Source of the DNA: Ilex aquifolium
Lineage: Eukaryota > Streptophyta > Magnoliopsida > Aquifoliales > Aquifoliaceae
Direction of reading: 5' to 3'
Assembly: GCA_951799425.1 (NCBI GenBank)
Contig: OX637409.1
Coordinates: forward strand, 10,140,960-10,204,959
Length of the DNA: 64,000 bases
Made by a program: the position numbers and the translations under genes. The notes below the pieces were generated by a model. It was given only the letters and a program-made list of their open reading frames with translations, ran no database searches and was not told the origin of the DNA. Positions 22,675-34,100 of the stretch are shown in pieces. Numbering within the stretch: position 1 is the first letter of the stretch; every line of letters begins with the position of its first letter.

Positions 22675-24313
22675 TTTCTAACTACTAAATACAAGAAGTG
22701 CACAGGAGATAGATCAATCAGGCTTAAGTTCCTAATTAGAGTTAGTGCTTAGTTTCAGCCGGGGCTTGTTTCTTGCAACGAACTTCTTCTTACTTAAGTT
22801 TCTTACATCTCCTAATACTTCCTGCATAAAACTCTACATCGGTATTTCCACAATCATTAATAGAATTAATCAAACAGACTTGTAGAGGGTCAAAATAAGA
22901 AAAGGTGTTGACTTTCTCCTCTACAATCTCATTAATTACATCTACCTCACTAATTTCTCCCTCCTCACCTGGGTGCTTTGCCACATCAAAGATGTTCAAT
23001 TCACTAGTCATATATTCAAATGAAAGTTTCATGACTTCATTCCTACAATTAATCAATGCAATTGATGTAGTAAGGAATGATCGTCCTAAAATGACAGGAA
23101 TTTGTGTAGCAGTATGCATAACAGGCTAAGTATCTAAAACAATGAAATCCACTGGGAAATAGAATTTATCGATTTGAACGAGTACATCCTCCACAACTCC
23201 TCGTGGGTTTTCACAGATCGGTCTGCCAATTGCAATGTGACATTTGTGGCTTTCAGCTCACCCAACCGTAAATTTTTATAGATCGAGTATGGAAATAAGT
23301 TGACACTGGCTCCCAGATCAAGCAGGGCTTGCTCAATCCAAAAATTTCCAATTGTGTATGACACTGTATAACTTCCAGGATCTTTATACTTAAGAGGGGC
23401 CTTGTGCTGGATGATAGCACTAACCTGCTCAGTTAAGAATGCCCTTTTCTGTACATTGATATTTGTTTTGACTGTGTAAAGGTCTTTTAAAAACTTGGCA
23501 TAGGATAGGACTTGTTTGATTGCATCCAACAACGGAATGTTAATATTTACTTGCTTGAACAACTCAAATATTTCAGAATGATTGGTTGGAGATTTAGGTC
23601 TCTTGACTCTTTGAGGAAAAGGTAATGAAATAGGACATGAAGATTTTTTTTTCATTTGGCGGTTCTGGTTCCTTTTCAGACACGGGCTTAGGCTCAATTG
23701 GTTCATTACTAGGATCAACTCGAGTTTTGGCTCATGAATTAACATATTTTTTGAAAAATTCAGTTTGCAAAACTTGCCAACTCGAAATAGATTGGGTTTT
23801 TAAAGAATTTAGCCACTGTTTAGCTTTTTCATTCAAAGAGAAAGGAAAATTTTTCAATCAGGCCATTTCAGAATTATCTTGCAAAGCACCACATACTTCT
23901 TCAAATTCTTTAACATGCAAGTACGGGTTTTCAGACTCCAGACCATGAAACTGTGGTAGCAACTGTATTGTCCTTGCCTTAATGTTGAAATTTGGAGCAT
24001 TTGTGGAAAAAACAAAACATGACGGGACACTAGTGCGTGCAGGATGCAAATATTCTCTTAAAGGTTGGACATTTTGAACTATCTCTTGTTCTCGTTGATT
24101 ATTGTGAGTCATACTTAACTCAAATGGTACTTGTGATGAAGATGAAGATGACAGAGATGAAGGATTAGACTGATTTACAGACCCTACCGATGACTTAACA
24201 GACATAAACAATGAAAATGCAACAAATAGTGAATTTACATATAATACAAACTAGACAACTTCCTTGTTTGACTTGAAATCACCATAACTCCCTGGCAACG
24301 GCTCCAAAAAACT
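22675..24313 (-). pseudogene. Gag-protease copy B of the nested element (decayed)
   Basis: Same reading as copy A: MSVKSSVGSVNQ, a serine run, MTHNNQREQE, then gag core FHGLESENPYLHVKEFEEVC (24211-23858). A TGA after NSEMA replaces the CGA kept in copy A. The protease is read at 23745-23134 with DLGASVNLFPYSIYK and in the next frame at 23119-22790 (QIPVILGRSFLTTSIALINC). A 20-bp deletion relative to copy A near 22824 shifts the C-terminal frame. Copies A and B share the frameshift after the DLGAS region and the stop before VMHTATQ (23126-23128 here), so those lesions predate the duplication. Confidence 0.85.
24289..24306 (-). promoter_or_regulatory. Primer-binding site of the nested element
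   Basis: Minus strand TGGAGCCGTTGCCAGGGA, a few bases after the 5' LTR end. It fits the 3' end of tRNA-Asp except for two positions. Use of this tRNA is typical of Athila-like plant elements (known of the family). Confidence 0.7.
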
Positions 24314-25981
24314 TGATCTAACCTGAATAGTGTCGTACACCCAAGTATAAGTGGTCAAATTACAATATAATTCTCGGTTTAATTCCGAAGTCGAACCCAC
24401 AAGGAGCTAAATATTGGAATTCAAAACAGAAACGGTAAAGTTGCTACAGATACAAAATTTAATGAAATTGCTTGTTGTGTGAGCTTAGAACAATGAAAAT
24501 AAATACTTAATTAAAACTGTGGAAAGACAGTAATTGAAAAGGTACCCTTCAGTTCGAGGATTCCACATGCATTATATTGATTCAGTTATTGGAAATGCCA
24601 CCTTACAACAAATTAACTTCCATTTTACTAGAAATTCAACCAGTATGTCTGATGTATATTAAATCATAACACAACAACTGATTAGGTTAGCTGGTAGGTA
24701 TCTGTTCCATGCAACAATCAAATAATCCGAGTAAACCAGAAGGAAAGCCATTCATGAGGTTCACTTCAATTATTCAATCGGCATCTCTATACCATGCATC
24801 AGTTAAACAACCCTAGTAAACCAAAAGGCAAGTCATTTAGGAGGAATACTAAAGTTATTCAACCGAAGGTTGATGATTCAGTGATGACGAGATTCCAGTT
24901 TATGCATTTAATTAAAAGCATTAGCTATGCCAAGACTAAACCCGTCTATAACCAATCTATCGACTGTTACATAAAGCCAAATCACGTACATTATTGTATC
25001 ATGCATGAAGTACATAATTAGTAGATAGTATAGTATATAGCATTAAGTACCGCTCGGTGTTCTTAACCATGAGCATATTATAAATGTAACTATCCATCAA
25101 TAAAGGGAGGTATATAAATATAACATTAAAGCATAGATAGAACATCGGTATTTTCATAACTTAAACAATATCGTACATATGTTTACCCTTCACCGAAGGG
25201 TATAAGCAGACTACTCACGCCCCATTGCTATAGACGAGCAAGAGTTGCGATATAGTTCCATTACAAATAAAACAAAATACAAGACAATCCTTCTCCGAGG
25301 AATATTTGAAACACCACCACTCTTATCACCGGTTAGGGCACAAAAGTGGGAGAGATTCAACCCTCCAAGTAAAAAGGAATAAACAGAAATGTAGAAGTAA
25401 GAAAAGTTGGCTAGAAGTGGTTCGGCAGGGCTTCGCTGTATTGTTTCTCTCTCTCTCTCTCTCTCTCTGAACTGTCTCTCTGGCGGAGACTCTGACCTCT
25501 CTTGAACTTCCCTCCACTCTCTCTGACTGAATGTGACAGACCCTGAAAATGAAGTTGGACATGGCTATTTATAGAAGCTAGGAAGGCTGGTTGAGGCGGT
25601 TAGGCATCGATGGTCCAATCAGGGCCTTTTGTTGCAGTAGCTGACCAATGGGAGAGGAAGAGGAATGTGTGGCGGTTTAGCCACCGTCTGAATTCCATCA
25701 CCATCGTCCGGATGGTGCTAAACCTCTAGACTTTGCATAGCATGGTTCCTCCTTGATTTGATGTTATTACACTTGCCTCCCATTGATGATGTGGCTTGTA
25801 CACTTTACTCCTCTTGACTTCGCATAATTCCACACAAAACCCTGAAAAATGTCAAGTTTAACGCATTAACCCTAATTTATGCATTAACCCTAATTTCACG
25901 TAACTTGATTGTTTTAACCTAATTCCTTAACACAATTACCCTAATAACCTAATTCATTAACGCACTATTTAGGGTTAATCA
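24314..25981 (-). repeat. 5' LTR of the nested Athila-like element
   Basis: 1668 bp, + reading TGATCTAACC...GGGTTAATCA, bordered on the right by target copy GATAC. It carries a minus-strand TATA box (reverse of GGCTATTTATAGAAGC at about 25562-25577) and a CT-rich simple repeat at 25446-25470. It differs from 16143-17815 by many scattered substitutions and small indels, so the insertion is not recent. Confidence 0.92.
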
Positions 25982-26292
25982 GATACTACAACAGGAAGGT
26001 CAGGCATAGGAGCTTTAGGGTGGGTGACCTAGTCCTCAAAAAGTTCATCCCAGCAGGAAAGGACCCCACTCATGGAAAGCTAGGGCCTAACTAGGAAGGT
26101 TCATACATTGTGTCCAGAATAGTCAGACAAGGGAATTAAGAGCTGCAAATTGAAGAAGAAAGAACTTTGCCTTACTTATCGAACGCGGATCACTTAAAAA
26201 AAATCTTTCAATAGCTAAGAATCCTGCTTTTGTAAAACTTCACTGCAATAAACGAGAAGTTTTAGATCAATTGTCGTTCTTTATAACCAAAA

Positions 26293-26900
26293 GATGAGTT
26301 CCCCAACTCATAAACTAAAGATGGACTCTTCAGCTCATAAAACTTAAGATGAGTTCCTTAACTCATAAACGAACGATGAGCTCTTCAGCTCATCAAACTG
26401 AAGATGAGTTCCTTAACTCATAAACGAAGGATGAACTCTTCAGCTCATAAAACTTAAGATGAGTTCCTTAACTCATAAACGAACGATGAGCTCTGCAGCT
26501 TATATATTAAAGATGAGCTCTTCAGCTCATAAATAAAAGATGAGCCCCTAGCTCATAAATTAAAGATGAGTTCTTTAGCTCATAAAACTTAAGATGAGCT
26601 CCTTAACTTATAAACGAACAATGAGCTATTCAGCTCATAAACCAAAGATGAGCTCTTTAGCTCATAAAACTTAAGATGAGTTCCTTAACTCATAAACGAA
26701 CAATGAACTCTTCTACTCGTATATTAAAGATGAGTTCTTCAGCTCATAAATAAAAGTTGAGCCCCTAGCTCATAAATTAAAGATGAGTTTTTCAACTCAT
26801 AAACTAAAAATGAGCTCAACTCATAAATCTAAATGAGTTCCTTAACTCATAACTAGAAGATAAGCTCATCAGCTTGTAACTGAGATGAATTCCTTAACTT
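26293..26900. repeat. Degenerate tandem repeats of about 30 bp in the Tat-type element
   Basis: About 20 imperfect units of the form AAGATGAGTTCCTTAACTCA plus TAAACGAA, alternating with GATGAGCTCTTCAGCTCATA plus AAACTT, giving a higher-order period near 60 bp. Each unit holds the inverted pair GATGAG...CTCAT, so the transcript could form a series of small hairpins. Units are too divergent, and lack unique spacers, to be a CRISPR-like array. The block sits between the end of pol and the antisense frame region. Confidence 0.9.
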
Positions 26901-27072
26901 ACAACTCTACCTCACACTTGAGCATCTGGCAATATAAAGATGCTTCCAGAAGACCAAAGCTCTCTTCAAAGCAAGAGGGCAAAGGGGGAAAATAACTTAA
27001 CACACAAGTATGCAAAAAGATGACTTTTTATTTCTTTCAGATCGATTACAAAGTAAGAAAAAACAGAAAGCC

Positions 27073-29854
27073 CTAAGCATCTACTGTTGGATCTACTGTT
27101 TCTTCGGGAGCTTGGGGCAGCCCAGGAGTAGTCATTCCCTTTGACAAAACAGGAGCTGGGTCGTTTGAAATAGGAGGATCTTCAAGCAAAGAAGCTACAA
27201 AGGCCTCATCAATTGAAGGATGAGTGGTGGTCAGGTCAGTCGCTAGGAGTTCCTCAGTCATCCCAGTAGAAGCTAGCAAGAGTGGAGCAAGCTCAAGAAC
27301 TTGGGCCTCAGTCTCGACAAGTACCAACTCAGGAGTCTCAGCCTCAGTCTTAGCAGGAACAAGCCCAGGAGCCTCAACCTCGTCCTCAGCAGGGATAACA
27401 CCAGAAACTTCGACCTTAATCTCAGCCTCATTCTCTATAACTGGTCCTTCTTCCTCCTCGTCCAAAGGAGGCTCAAAATCAAAGTCTTGATCAGGGTACT
27501 TGTTCATAGTCTGCACTTGGAAGGTAAAGTAACCCTTGGCCCAGTTCGTGGCACACTCATCTTGAAGTTTGACTATCTGGGCGTCCCTCTCCCACACCCT
27601 GGCCCTTTCCTCCTCAATCTCCTTCAGAATGACAGATTTGACCTCAACGAGCTCCTTATAGTCACTCTTCATAGCCTAGACAGCATCACGAGCCTAAAAG
27701 ACAGTAAATATAGCCGACGAGGGAGAAATTGAAAATTTTTGTATCTTTTAGATGCAAAATTTACGAATTCGACTAATTTTTGTATCTTCCGAGCTTGGAA
27801 CAGGCCATCTGTCTTCAGATTGATCTTATCATCCTTTCTCTTGACCTCGGCCTTCAGGTCCTTATTCGTCGAGCACAAGCTTTGCACCAGATCCTTCAGG
27901 TCCTGAACCTGAGCCCGCAGATCTTCACTGAAGAAAGATAGCTCAGAGAACTTAAGCTCAAAGGCCTTTGAGGAATTCTAAGCCATCTCAGCATCCTTCT
28001 CACAAGCTCGAACCCTTTCCACCCGAGCTCCCACATAGATGGCCATCTGCAAAAAAGAGCAAGACCTAAAGTCAAAAATTTTAAGGAAGATTCTGACCTA
28101 GGCTGATAGTGTACCAAATAGAAACTTACTAAGGCTACACCAAAGAGAGCAGTAGCTGCTGAGGTAGACAAAGGCATCAAGGTGGCCTCCTGGATGTCAA
28201 ACTCTGGAATGACATACAGAAGAGCATTGGCAGCTAGGTTCACATCTTTGATGAGTGAACCCTTGTCTTGAGTAGCTCAGCTAGAAGAGCTCTCAACTTT
28301 TCCAGAAACCAGTGGAGTGGATGCCTCCTCAGTTGACTTTGAAGCGAGAGGACCACGTAAAGATGGAGCCAAAGACTCCAGCGCCCCAACCACCTCTTTA
28401 ATGGAGAATGTAGGCTTCTTGAGCCCTGATTTAGGGGGACCCCCCACGTGTGTCTTAGAGGCTACAGGAACCTTCAGAGCATGAAGAGCCTCCTCAACAA
28501 GAGGCAGTGGATGAGAAGCTATTTTCTGAAGAGAGGAGGTCGTCGGAGATGTGGAGGCACTCTAACCTTCTGCATCTTTGATGGAGGACCCAGGTCTCCT
28601 CCAGACCCGACCTCAATCTTGTGTTTCTCTACCGTCATATCTTTCCTCATCTAGTCCAACTTGGCCTCCACTACTTTGACATCTGGAGCCATTGAGCTCA
28701 GACTAAGAAGAGGAAGACAATTGGTTAAGTAGACTAACTAAAAAAAAGGTAAAACTAGAAATAAAGGAAGAGAGTCTTACCAGAAAAATCTTCCACACCA
28801 ACCACAGATAATGGGATGGAAGTCTCAACTCTCACTTCGGGAGGATTAAACCCGAATTGAGTGAGCACTGTAGGCTTGACAAGCTCTAAGTACTTCTTTG
28901 GCTGACAATCCTCCAAGCCCAATAAGACTATTATATCCTTTGTGCTAAGGTCATGACAAATATCTGAAAATGATAAAGGGAAACAAGGTCAGCAGGCGAA
29001 ATACCAAACCAAGAAAATAAGTCAAACCAGACCACCTCAGCGGGGACTTACCCAGATTGTCAGGGGCTAACTAAGCTCGAGGTATAGGGAGAGTATTAGT
29101 GGCGTCCCTCGGGTAAACTCCCATTCCTTCCCAGACATGAAGAAAAATAGCTTCTTCCTGCCCTTATAGGAACTTGGAAGGCTGAAAATCAGAATTTGGG
29201 CTTTCACCCGTTTGGCAATATAAGGAAAGCCATCAGAGGGAGAGAACTTGATGTTAAAAAATTTCATAAGTAAATGTATCTTAGGGACACCGAGCTTGTT
29301 CTTCTTAAAGAATACAAGGAGACCTACCAAAATGCCCCCAAAAGTTGGGAGAAATTTGGGCTGGACAGACATGAAAGTGTAGGAAACAGACTTGAGAAAA
29401 AGATGCAAAGGAAACCTAAGGCCATTCTCAAAGGAAGTAGCAAAGTAGCAGACCTTCTTGGCACTAAGGTATCGTACATGATGTCCACATGAGGAGACCA
29501 ATACTGCATGCCCCTAGAAAAGCCAAACCTGGCAGAAAGGATGTATAGGTAGGAAAGGGTGACCTCGTTGAACCCTACGAGATTTAAGGCCCGAGGCACG
29601 ACCTCAACACCCTCAACACTATCAGAGGACCCTGCCCCGCCTTTCTTAGACTTCATTTTTTTAGTTTTCTTTGACCTCTGGGGTGGAATCGACAAGGCCT
29701 GAGGGACCTCCACCTCAGCAACCTGAGCTTCAAGAGCCTCGACACCAAAAAAATTATCTATCTCATCACCTATATCCCCCAGGTCATCCTCCTCGAGTTT
29801 GAGAGATCTTTCACCCATGGCCAGATAGACAGTGGCTTCGGACGAAGCAGACAT
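27073..29854 (-). pseudogene. Antisense open-frame region (Transposase_28/gypsy-type domain) of the Tat-type element
   Basis: Starts at ATG 29854 on minus (MSASSEATVYLAMGERSLKL), followed by an acidic stretch (LEEDDLGDIGDEIDNFFG) and a basic KKTKKMKSKKGG. A frameshift near 29460-29500 leads into GLRFPLHLFLKSV, PTFGGILVGLLVFF and YKGRKKLFFFMSGKEWEF (29430-29110). This is the pattern of the plant 'putative gypsy type transposon' domain (Pfam Transposase_28), often annotated as a host protein. The C-terminal part (27887-27073) is coiled-coil-like (STNKDLKAEVKRKDDKINLK) and then acidic and repetitive. Frames are broken or separated by introns, so no intact product is claimed. An antisense frame between pol and the 3' LTR is a reported trait of Tat elements; its role is unknown. 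Confidence 0.7.
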
Positions 29855-30568
29855 GAAGGTATGAGAGAAAGAAAGATTAAAAGAGACGTAAAGAGGAGGG
29901 ACGTTGGTAAAACAGTCTTCAAGAGCACTGGGATCAAGGCTCCAACGACCAAAAATGAAGACCCTAGCAATAAAGTATGGATCCAAGAGGAGGGGAAGAG
30001 AAGGAAAAGAACGACCCTAACCCCTAAAATAGTAGAAATGAAAAGTCCATAAATGGAATAACCACCTAGGACTAGCAAGATCCAGGACGGGCTAAGAACC
30101 TTGAGGAGGAGAGAAAAAGGGAAACAAGACAGAGGACGTACCTAATCGAAGGCAATCAACAATCAAAGACCTAAGGTAGATTCAAGTAACAAACTGAGCT
30201 AGCTTCACAAACACTCCAGAGCAAATTTGGGTGCTTACTAGTAAAACCCTAGGTCTCCAGGGGATTAGAGAAGATGAAATCGCAAAGAATAAGAAAAGGA
30301 AGAAATATGAAGGAAGAATGCGAAGGAAATTCGAAATGATGGAGAAGGCGGTTTCCCCTGCAAAAGTATTTAAGGCTGGTGTACGAACGGACACGTGGAG
30401 CTAGGGGTGAAGGACGTGCACAAGAAACAAGGCAAAAATAACTCATTGCACGTTTGCAATGCTGTAAAAGTTGAGAAATGTCCCATTATGTGAACCTCAA
30501 GGGTGAACCAAGCTAACCTCGCTCACCTAGGTCAGAGATAAGCCCCAACTCATGTAACCTACCTTACT

Positions 30569-30585
30569 AGGGACTAGGGGAAAAC
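30569..30585 (+). other. Polypurine tract of the Tat-type element
   Basis: AGGGACTAGGGGAAAAC lies directly before the 3' LTR start (TGATGATACC). It is purine-rich, as needed for plus-strand priming. Confidence 0.6.
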
Positions 30586-31190
30586 TGATGATACCCAAAA
30601 TATGTCTAAGGTTGAGCTCGGGTATCCAGCTCGAACCCCCCAAGCTCAAGCCACTCAGCCCATCACGGATGACTAGTGAATTCGAGGTCGGTGCCTCATC
30701 CCCGACAACTGCACCTCCACAGGAATAACACATAAGACAGCTGACTTCCACCCAAGCACCACACATAACATAATGGTCATGTATTTGGGCAAAGAAGTCG
30801 TAACCGTCTCAACGATGTCCATGGTAATCGCATAAAAGGCGTAACCGTTACGAGAAGAAGGCTAAGATCACGCCCAGGATCATGCAACGCCTTTGAAGAC
30901 TATAAATAAGAGACATATCTCTCACAATAGGACACAAGCAACTAGCCTAAGCGAATACCCTGTGTAATCTTCCCCTCTTTCTCAATAAAATCGCCCTATG
31001 AGCAAGAGACTCCCTTCAGAGTGGATTACCCGAACTCCCGAACTGGTGAACCACTATAACCACTTTGTGTGCCATTCCTCATCTCCCTTATTCAAATCTT
31101 GGGAGCCTAGAAGCTCTGAATGAGTCATTCAGTAACCTATTAATCCCTTAAGATCACGAGCTCTGCTCAATTGTGCTACACACACCATCA
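30586..31190 (+). repeat. 3' LTR of the Tat-type element
   Basis: 605 bp, TGATG...CATCA, followed by the target copy AAGAA. It keeps an intact TATA box (CTATAAATAAG at 30900) and an AATAAA motif near 30983, unlike the 5' LTR. Confidence 0.92.
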
Positions 31191-31195
31191 AAGAA

Positions 31196-34100
31196 CAATG
31201 AAAATAAAAATCTACGTGATTTAGTAGAATTTTATTTGGTTTTTATGCTATCTATGTGGATTCAAATTCCTCTAATATACTTTTCTATAATTTTTTCTCA
31301 ATTATAGATAACGTGTATCATTGAGTGTGGACACATATAAAAGTACCACTTAAACTCATAATGAATAATCTAGCATTCAATAAAATGGAGTTAAACTCCT
31401 TTCCAATTTCAACAAGTAGAGAATGCCACAATTCCTTTTAGAACGGCGAGGAATGAGAGGAATTGAGAATTTACAATTTTTTTTAACTACAAAGTGTTCC
31501 GACTTATGTCAATTATTCTTTCGAGCTCCACGATTGGTCATTATAACTTGAACTAGGTTAATCATGAATAATCATTTACATTGTGTGTTTTATGTCTAGT
31601 TTGTACTATGTATAAGCCTTGTTTAGTTTGTCCGTTTTGTTTTTATTGAGATTAAAGTGTCGTTTAGTAACCTCGTGTTTTTTTTTTTGTTTTTTTTTTT
31701 CATTTTTTTGGGACAAATGAAAATAAAAATATGTTTGGTTAATATTTTCGTTTTTTTTTTGCTAATCAATTTTGAAAACAATGTCAGTTTTCAAAAACAT
31801 CTAAAATGATGTTTTTTAAAACATCCAAAAAACAAAACAAGCAGAAGGAAGGAGCTCATCTAATGAGGTTTGGACTTCGAACCTCACTACCAACAAAAAA
31901 TCTATCTTTTCCTCTCACCATATAAAATGTAAACTCTCTCCTCATCTTCTCTCTTCTCTGTGTCTCTCTCATGAAGTATGCGAATGGTCAGATCTAAACT
32001 GATATTCGGTGGTGGGGTTGAGGGTGGTGGGTTTCGGTGGTGGGGGTGGGTTTCGGTGGTCAGTGGGGTTGGGTGGTGGGATTTCGGTGGTGAATTTTTA
32101 GTATAATACAAAACAGGTTTTTTATTTTTGTTTTCACAATTTTTTAAATATAAATGACTGTCAAACATGTTTTATATTTTTAATTTTTATCACAGAAAAA
32201 AAAAATTAGTTCTATTTTTTTATAAAAAAAACATAAAAACAAAAACGTTAACAAATACACCCTTAACTTATTTTTAAATCCGCCTTGAATTAAATAGTTT
32301 ACGAATATCCAATTAATATCCAACAAGTCAGCTATTGTGGGTCCATCATAAATTGTCCTGTCTGCCACGTGTCTCTCCCAATATTTTTTCTCTCTCTACC
32401 TTTCACACACTCACGCACACCACGAGACCGCATGGGCACCTCCCCTCCTCTCTCTCTCTCAATCGGTCAAAGACAGCCCATTTCCACCTGAAAATTTATC
32501 CATTTTCACAGATTCTTTGTCATTAGCACATGCAATCAGTACCATCTTCAAAATATCATTTACCCATCTGACAGGCCAATTTAATAAGCTATCTGTTGAT
32601 GAAACCTATCTCATACTACAAACTCAAACCAAATTAAAAATCATATCACGAAATGCAATGGGCTCAATGAAATCAAACAAAACACATCACATTATGCTGC
32701 TGAGATTCGTGTCAGTTGGCCAAACTCGCCGATGAAATAGTTTCATTGAAATCATTGGATTAATAATAAATTCCAAAGTTTGATTGGATGAAGTCCACAA
32801 TTATCACAATAGTATTGCTCATATATTATAAGGATAGTAAAGGTAGAGAAATAATTTTTACATACATATTTTTCCTTTCCTTTTATTTTTCATTCAATAC
32901 CAAACTATGAAAAATAAATATTTCTTATTTTTCATCCCTCGTACCAAACAAAAAGGAAAGAAAATATATTTCTTTCCTTTGAAAAAAGAAAATCTATTCC
33001 TCCTACTTTTTCTTCCTTCCTACCAAACATACCAAAAGAGATGGGAGGCATTTAAAAGTTGTCATCTAAAAAGCTGAGTTATCAATTATTTATTGGATTA
33101 CCGTAAACAAGCAGATTTACATGTAATTCGTACAGAATTCAGTTTGTATTTGTTTGACTTTCGATACATTTATTTGACGAATCTAACGAATCTATAAATT
33201 TAGCAACAGAACAGGCTAAGAAAAAGTATAAACGCCTTATCTCTTGTCAAGTTCATAAATCATATTTTGAATTATCAAGTCTAAAATAAATTATAAAATA
33301 GGAAGATATCTCCTCCTCTCTTATAGATTAGGGAGAAGATTTCATAACAGCTAAAGCCTTGTCTGTGGTTGCTTTATCTAGATGTCCTCCAGATATCCAC
33401 ATGCAATTCGAACTTATCCACTTCTTTTACAAATCCAGCAAAATAAATAAAAAAAATAGTAGATATCTCAATACTGCACCGACAAATATTTGTAGGGTTG
33501 GCCTTATAATTATCGCTTCGTTATTAAACCTTACGATCATAGTAATTGACCAAAATACACTTCTTGGAGATAAGTAGAGAATACAACATTGCTTTGTTGT
33601 AAGTTCAACGTTGAGCTAGTTTATAAGGGTTCAGGTTCGATACTTCCTATATTTTTTAAGGGTTAGTCATCTTTGCTCTTTATGGAACATGTCCTTAAAC
33701 TAGTTTAAGATATGGTAGCCGCCTCAAAGTTTGAGAAAGCAATCGGTACAAATCTGAACAAATTTTTAAAAAAATAAAAATAAAAAAGATAAAAAACATG
33801 AGAACTTGTGCAAAGTATGTACCATATGGAAAAAATCTACCAATAGAAACTGTGCCTTGTTTGGATCCCCAAAAATCCCACTTGTCAACAGTGGACGGTT
33901 GACAAATGTAGTACAAAATTATAGGCTTCCCAACCTACCACCCTTTTTTGTTGGAGTAGACTACGGTACATTCCACAAGTTTTTCGGTACCATACAAAAA
34001 TTTATCACATTTGTGATAACTTTTATCACATTTATTGGTAGTTTTATCACTGTTGTGATACCGAAATGCTCAATTCAAACCCGATCCGTTGGCAGACCTA

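Larger units (their letters stand above)
16143..25981 (-). mobile_element. Nested Athila-like, polymerase-less Ty3/gypsy element with an internal duplication
   Basis: Inserted in the integrase frame of the host element with target duplication GATAC (16138-16142, 25982-25986). LTRs are 16143-17815 and 24314-25981. Primer site, gag-protease frames and LTR TATA boxes all lie on the minus strand, so the 5' LTR is the right-hand one. In minus order: LTR, primer site, gag-pro copy B (24313-22675), truncated LTR (22674-21917), primer site, gag-pro copy A (21916-20258), a 2.4-kb non-coding stretch (20257-17816), LTR. No reverse transcriptase, RNase H or integrase was found, so the element depended on others for movement. 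Assignment to Athila rests on the gag and protease style and the tRNA-Asp-type primer site. Confidence 0.9.
15241..26215 (+). pseudogene. Integrase of Tat-type pol, split by the nested element
   Basis: The zinc-binding part is read at about 15310-15460 (HEGICRNHIGARTLAGKALM, a TGA at 15387 for arginine, then FWPTMLRDV and KKCKTCQLHAN: the H-H-C-C finger). The core follows at 15500-15990: QQWGLDILGPLP (first Asp), DYFTKWTEVEPL, RALVSDNRRQFDN (second Asp), APAHPQSNGQAEVAIRTIKA (Glu). The insertion interrupts the frame at KMARY (16142). Reading resumes at 25982 with YYNRKVRHRSFRVGDLVLKK and ends ADHLKKIFQ near 26210. TAG at 26092 and TAA at 26137 are further C-to-T type stops. Integrase would join cDNA to host DNA. 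Confidence 0.88.
8725..31190 (+). mobile_element. Tat-type Ty3/gypsy LTR retrotransposon, twice interrupted
   Basis: Two LTRs of 591 and 605 bp (8725-9315, 30586-31190) start TGAT and end CACCATCA. The 5-bp target duplication AAGAA lies at 8720-8724 and 31191-31195, so both ends belong to one insertion. In + order it holds a primer site, gag, protease, reverse transcriptase, RNase H, integrase, a repeat block, an antisense open-frame region and a purine-rich tract. It is split by a solo LTR (12731-14498) and by a 9.84-kb element (16143-25981); without these the element is about 10.9 kb. The tail order pol - repeats - antisense frame - LTR is known from the Tat lineage. Many stops and frameshifts make it non-functional, and the visibly divergent LTRs indicate an old insertion. 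Confidence 0.93.

Noticed and set aside
26293-26900. Regular repeats that could suggest a CRISPR-like array
   Set aside because: Units are contiguous and degenerate without unique spacers, and they sit inside a plant retrotransposon.
27301-27732. Plus-strand frames opposite the antisense region
   Set aside because: Low-complexity shadow of the acidic repetitive minus-strand frame.
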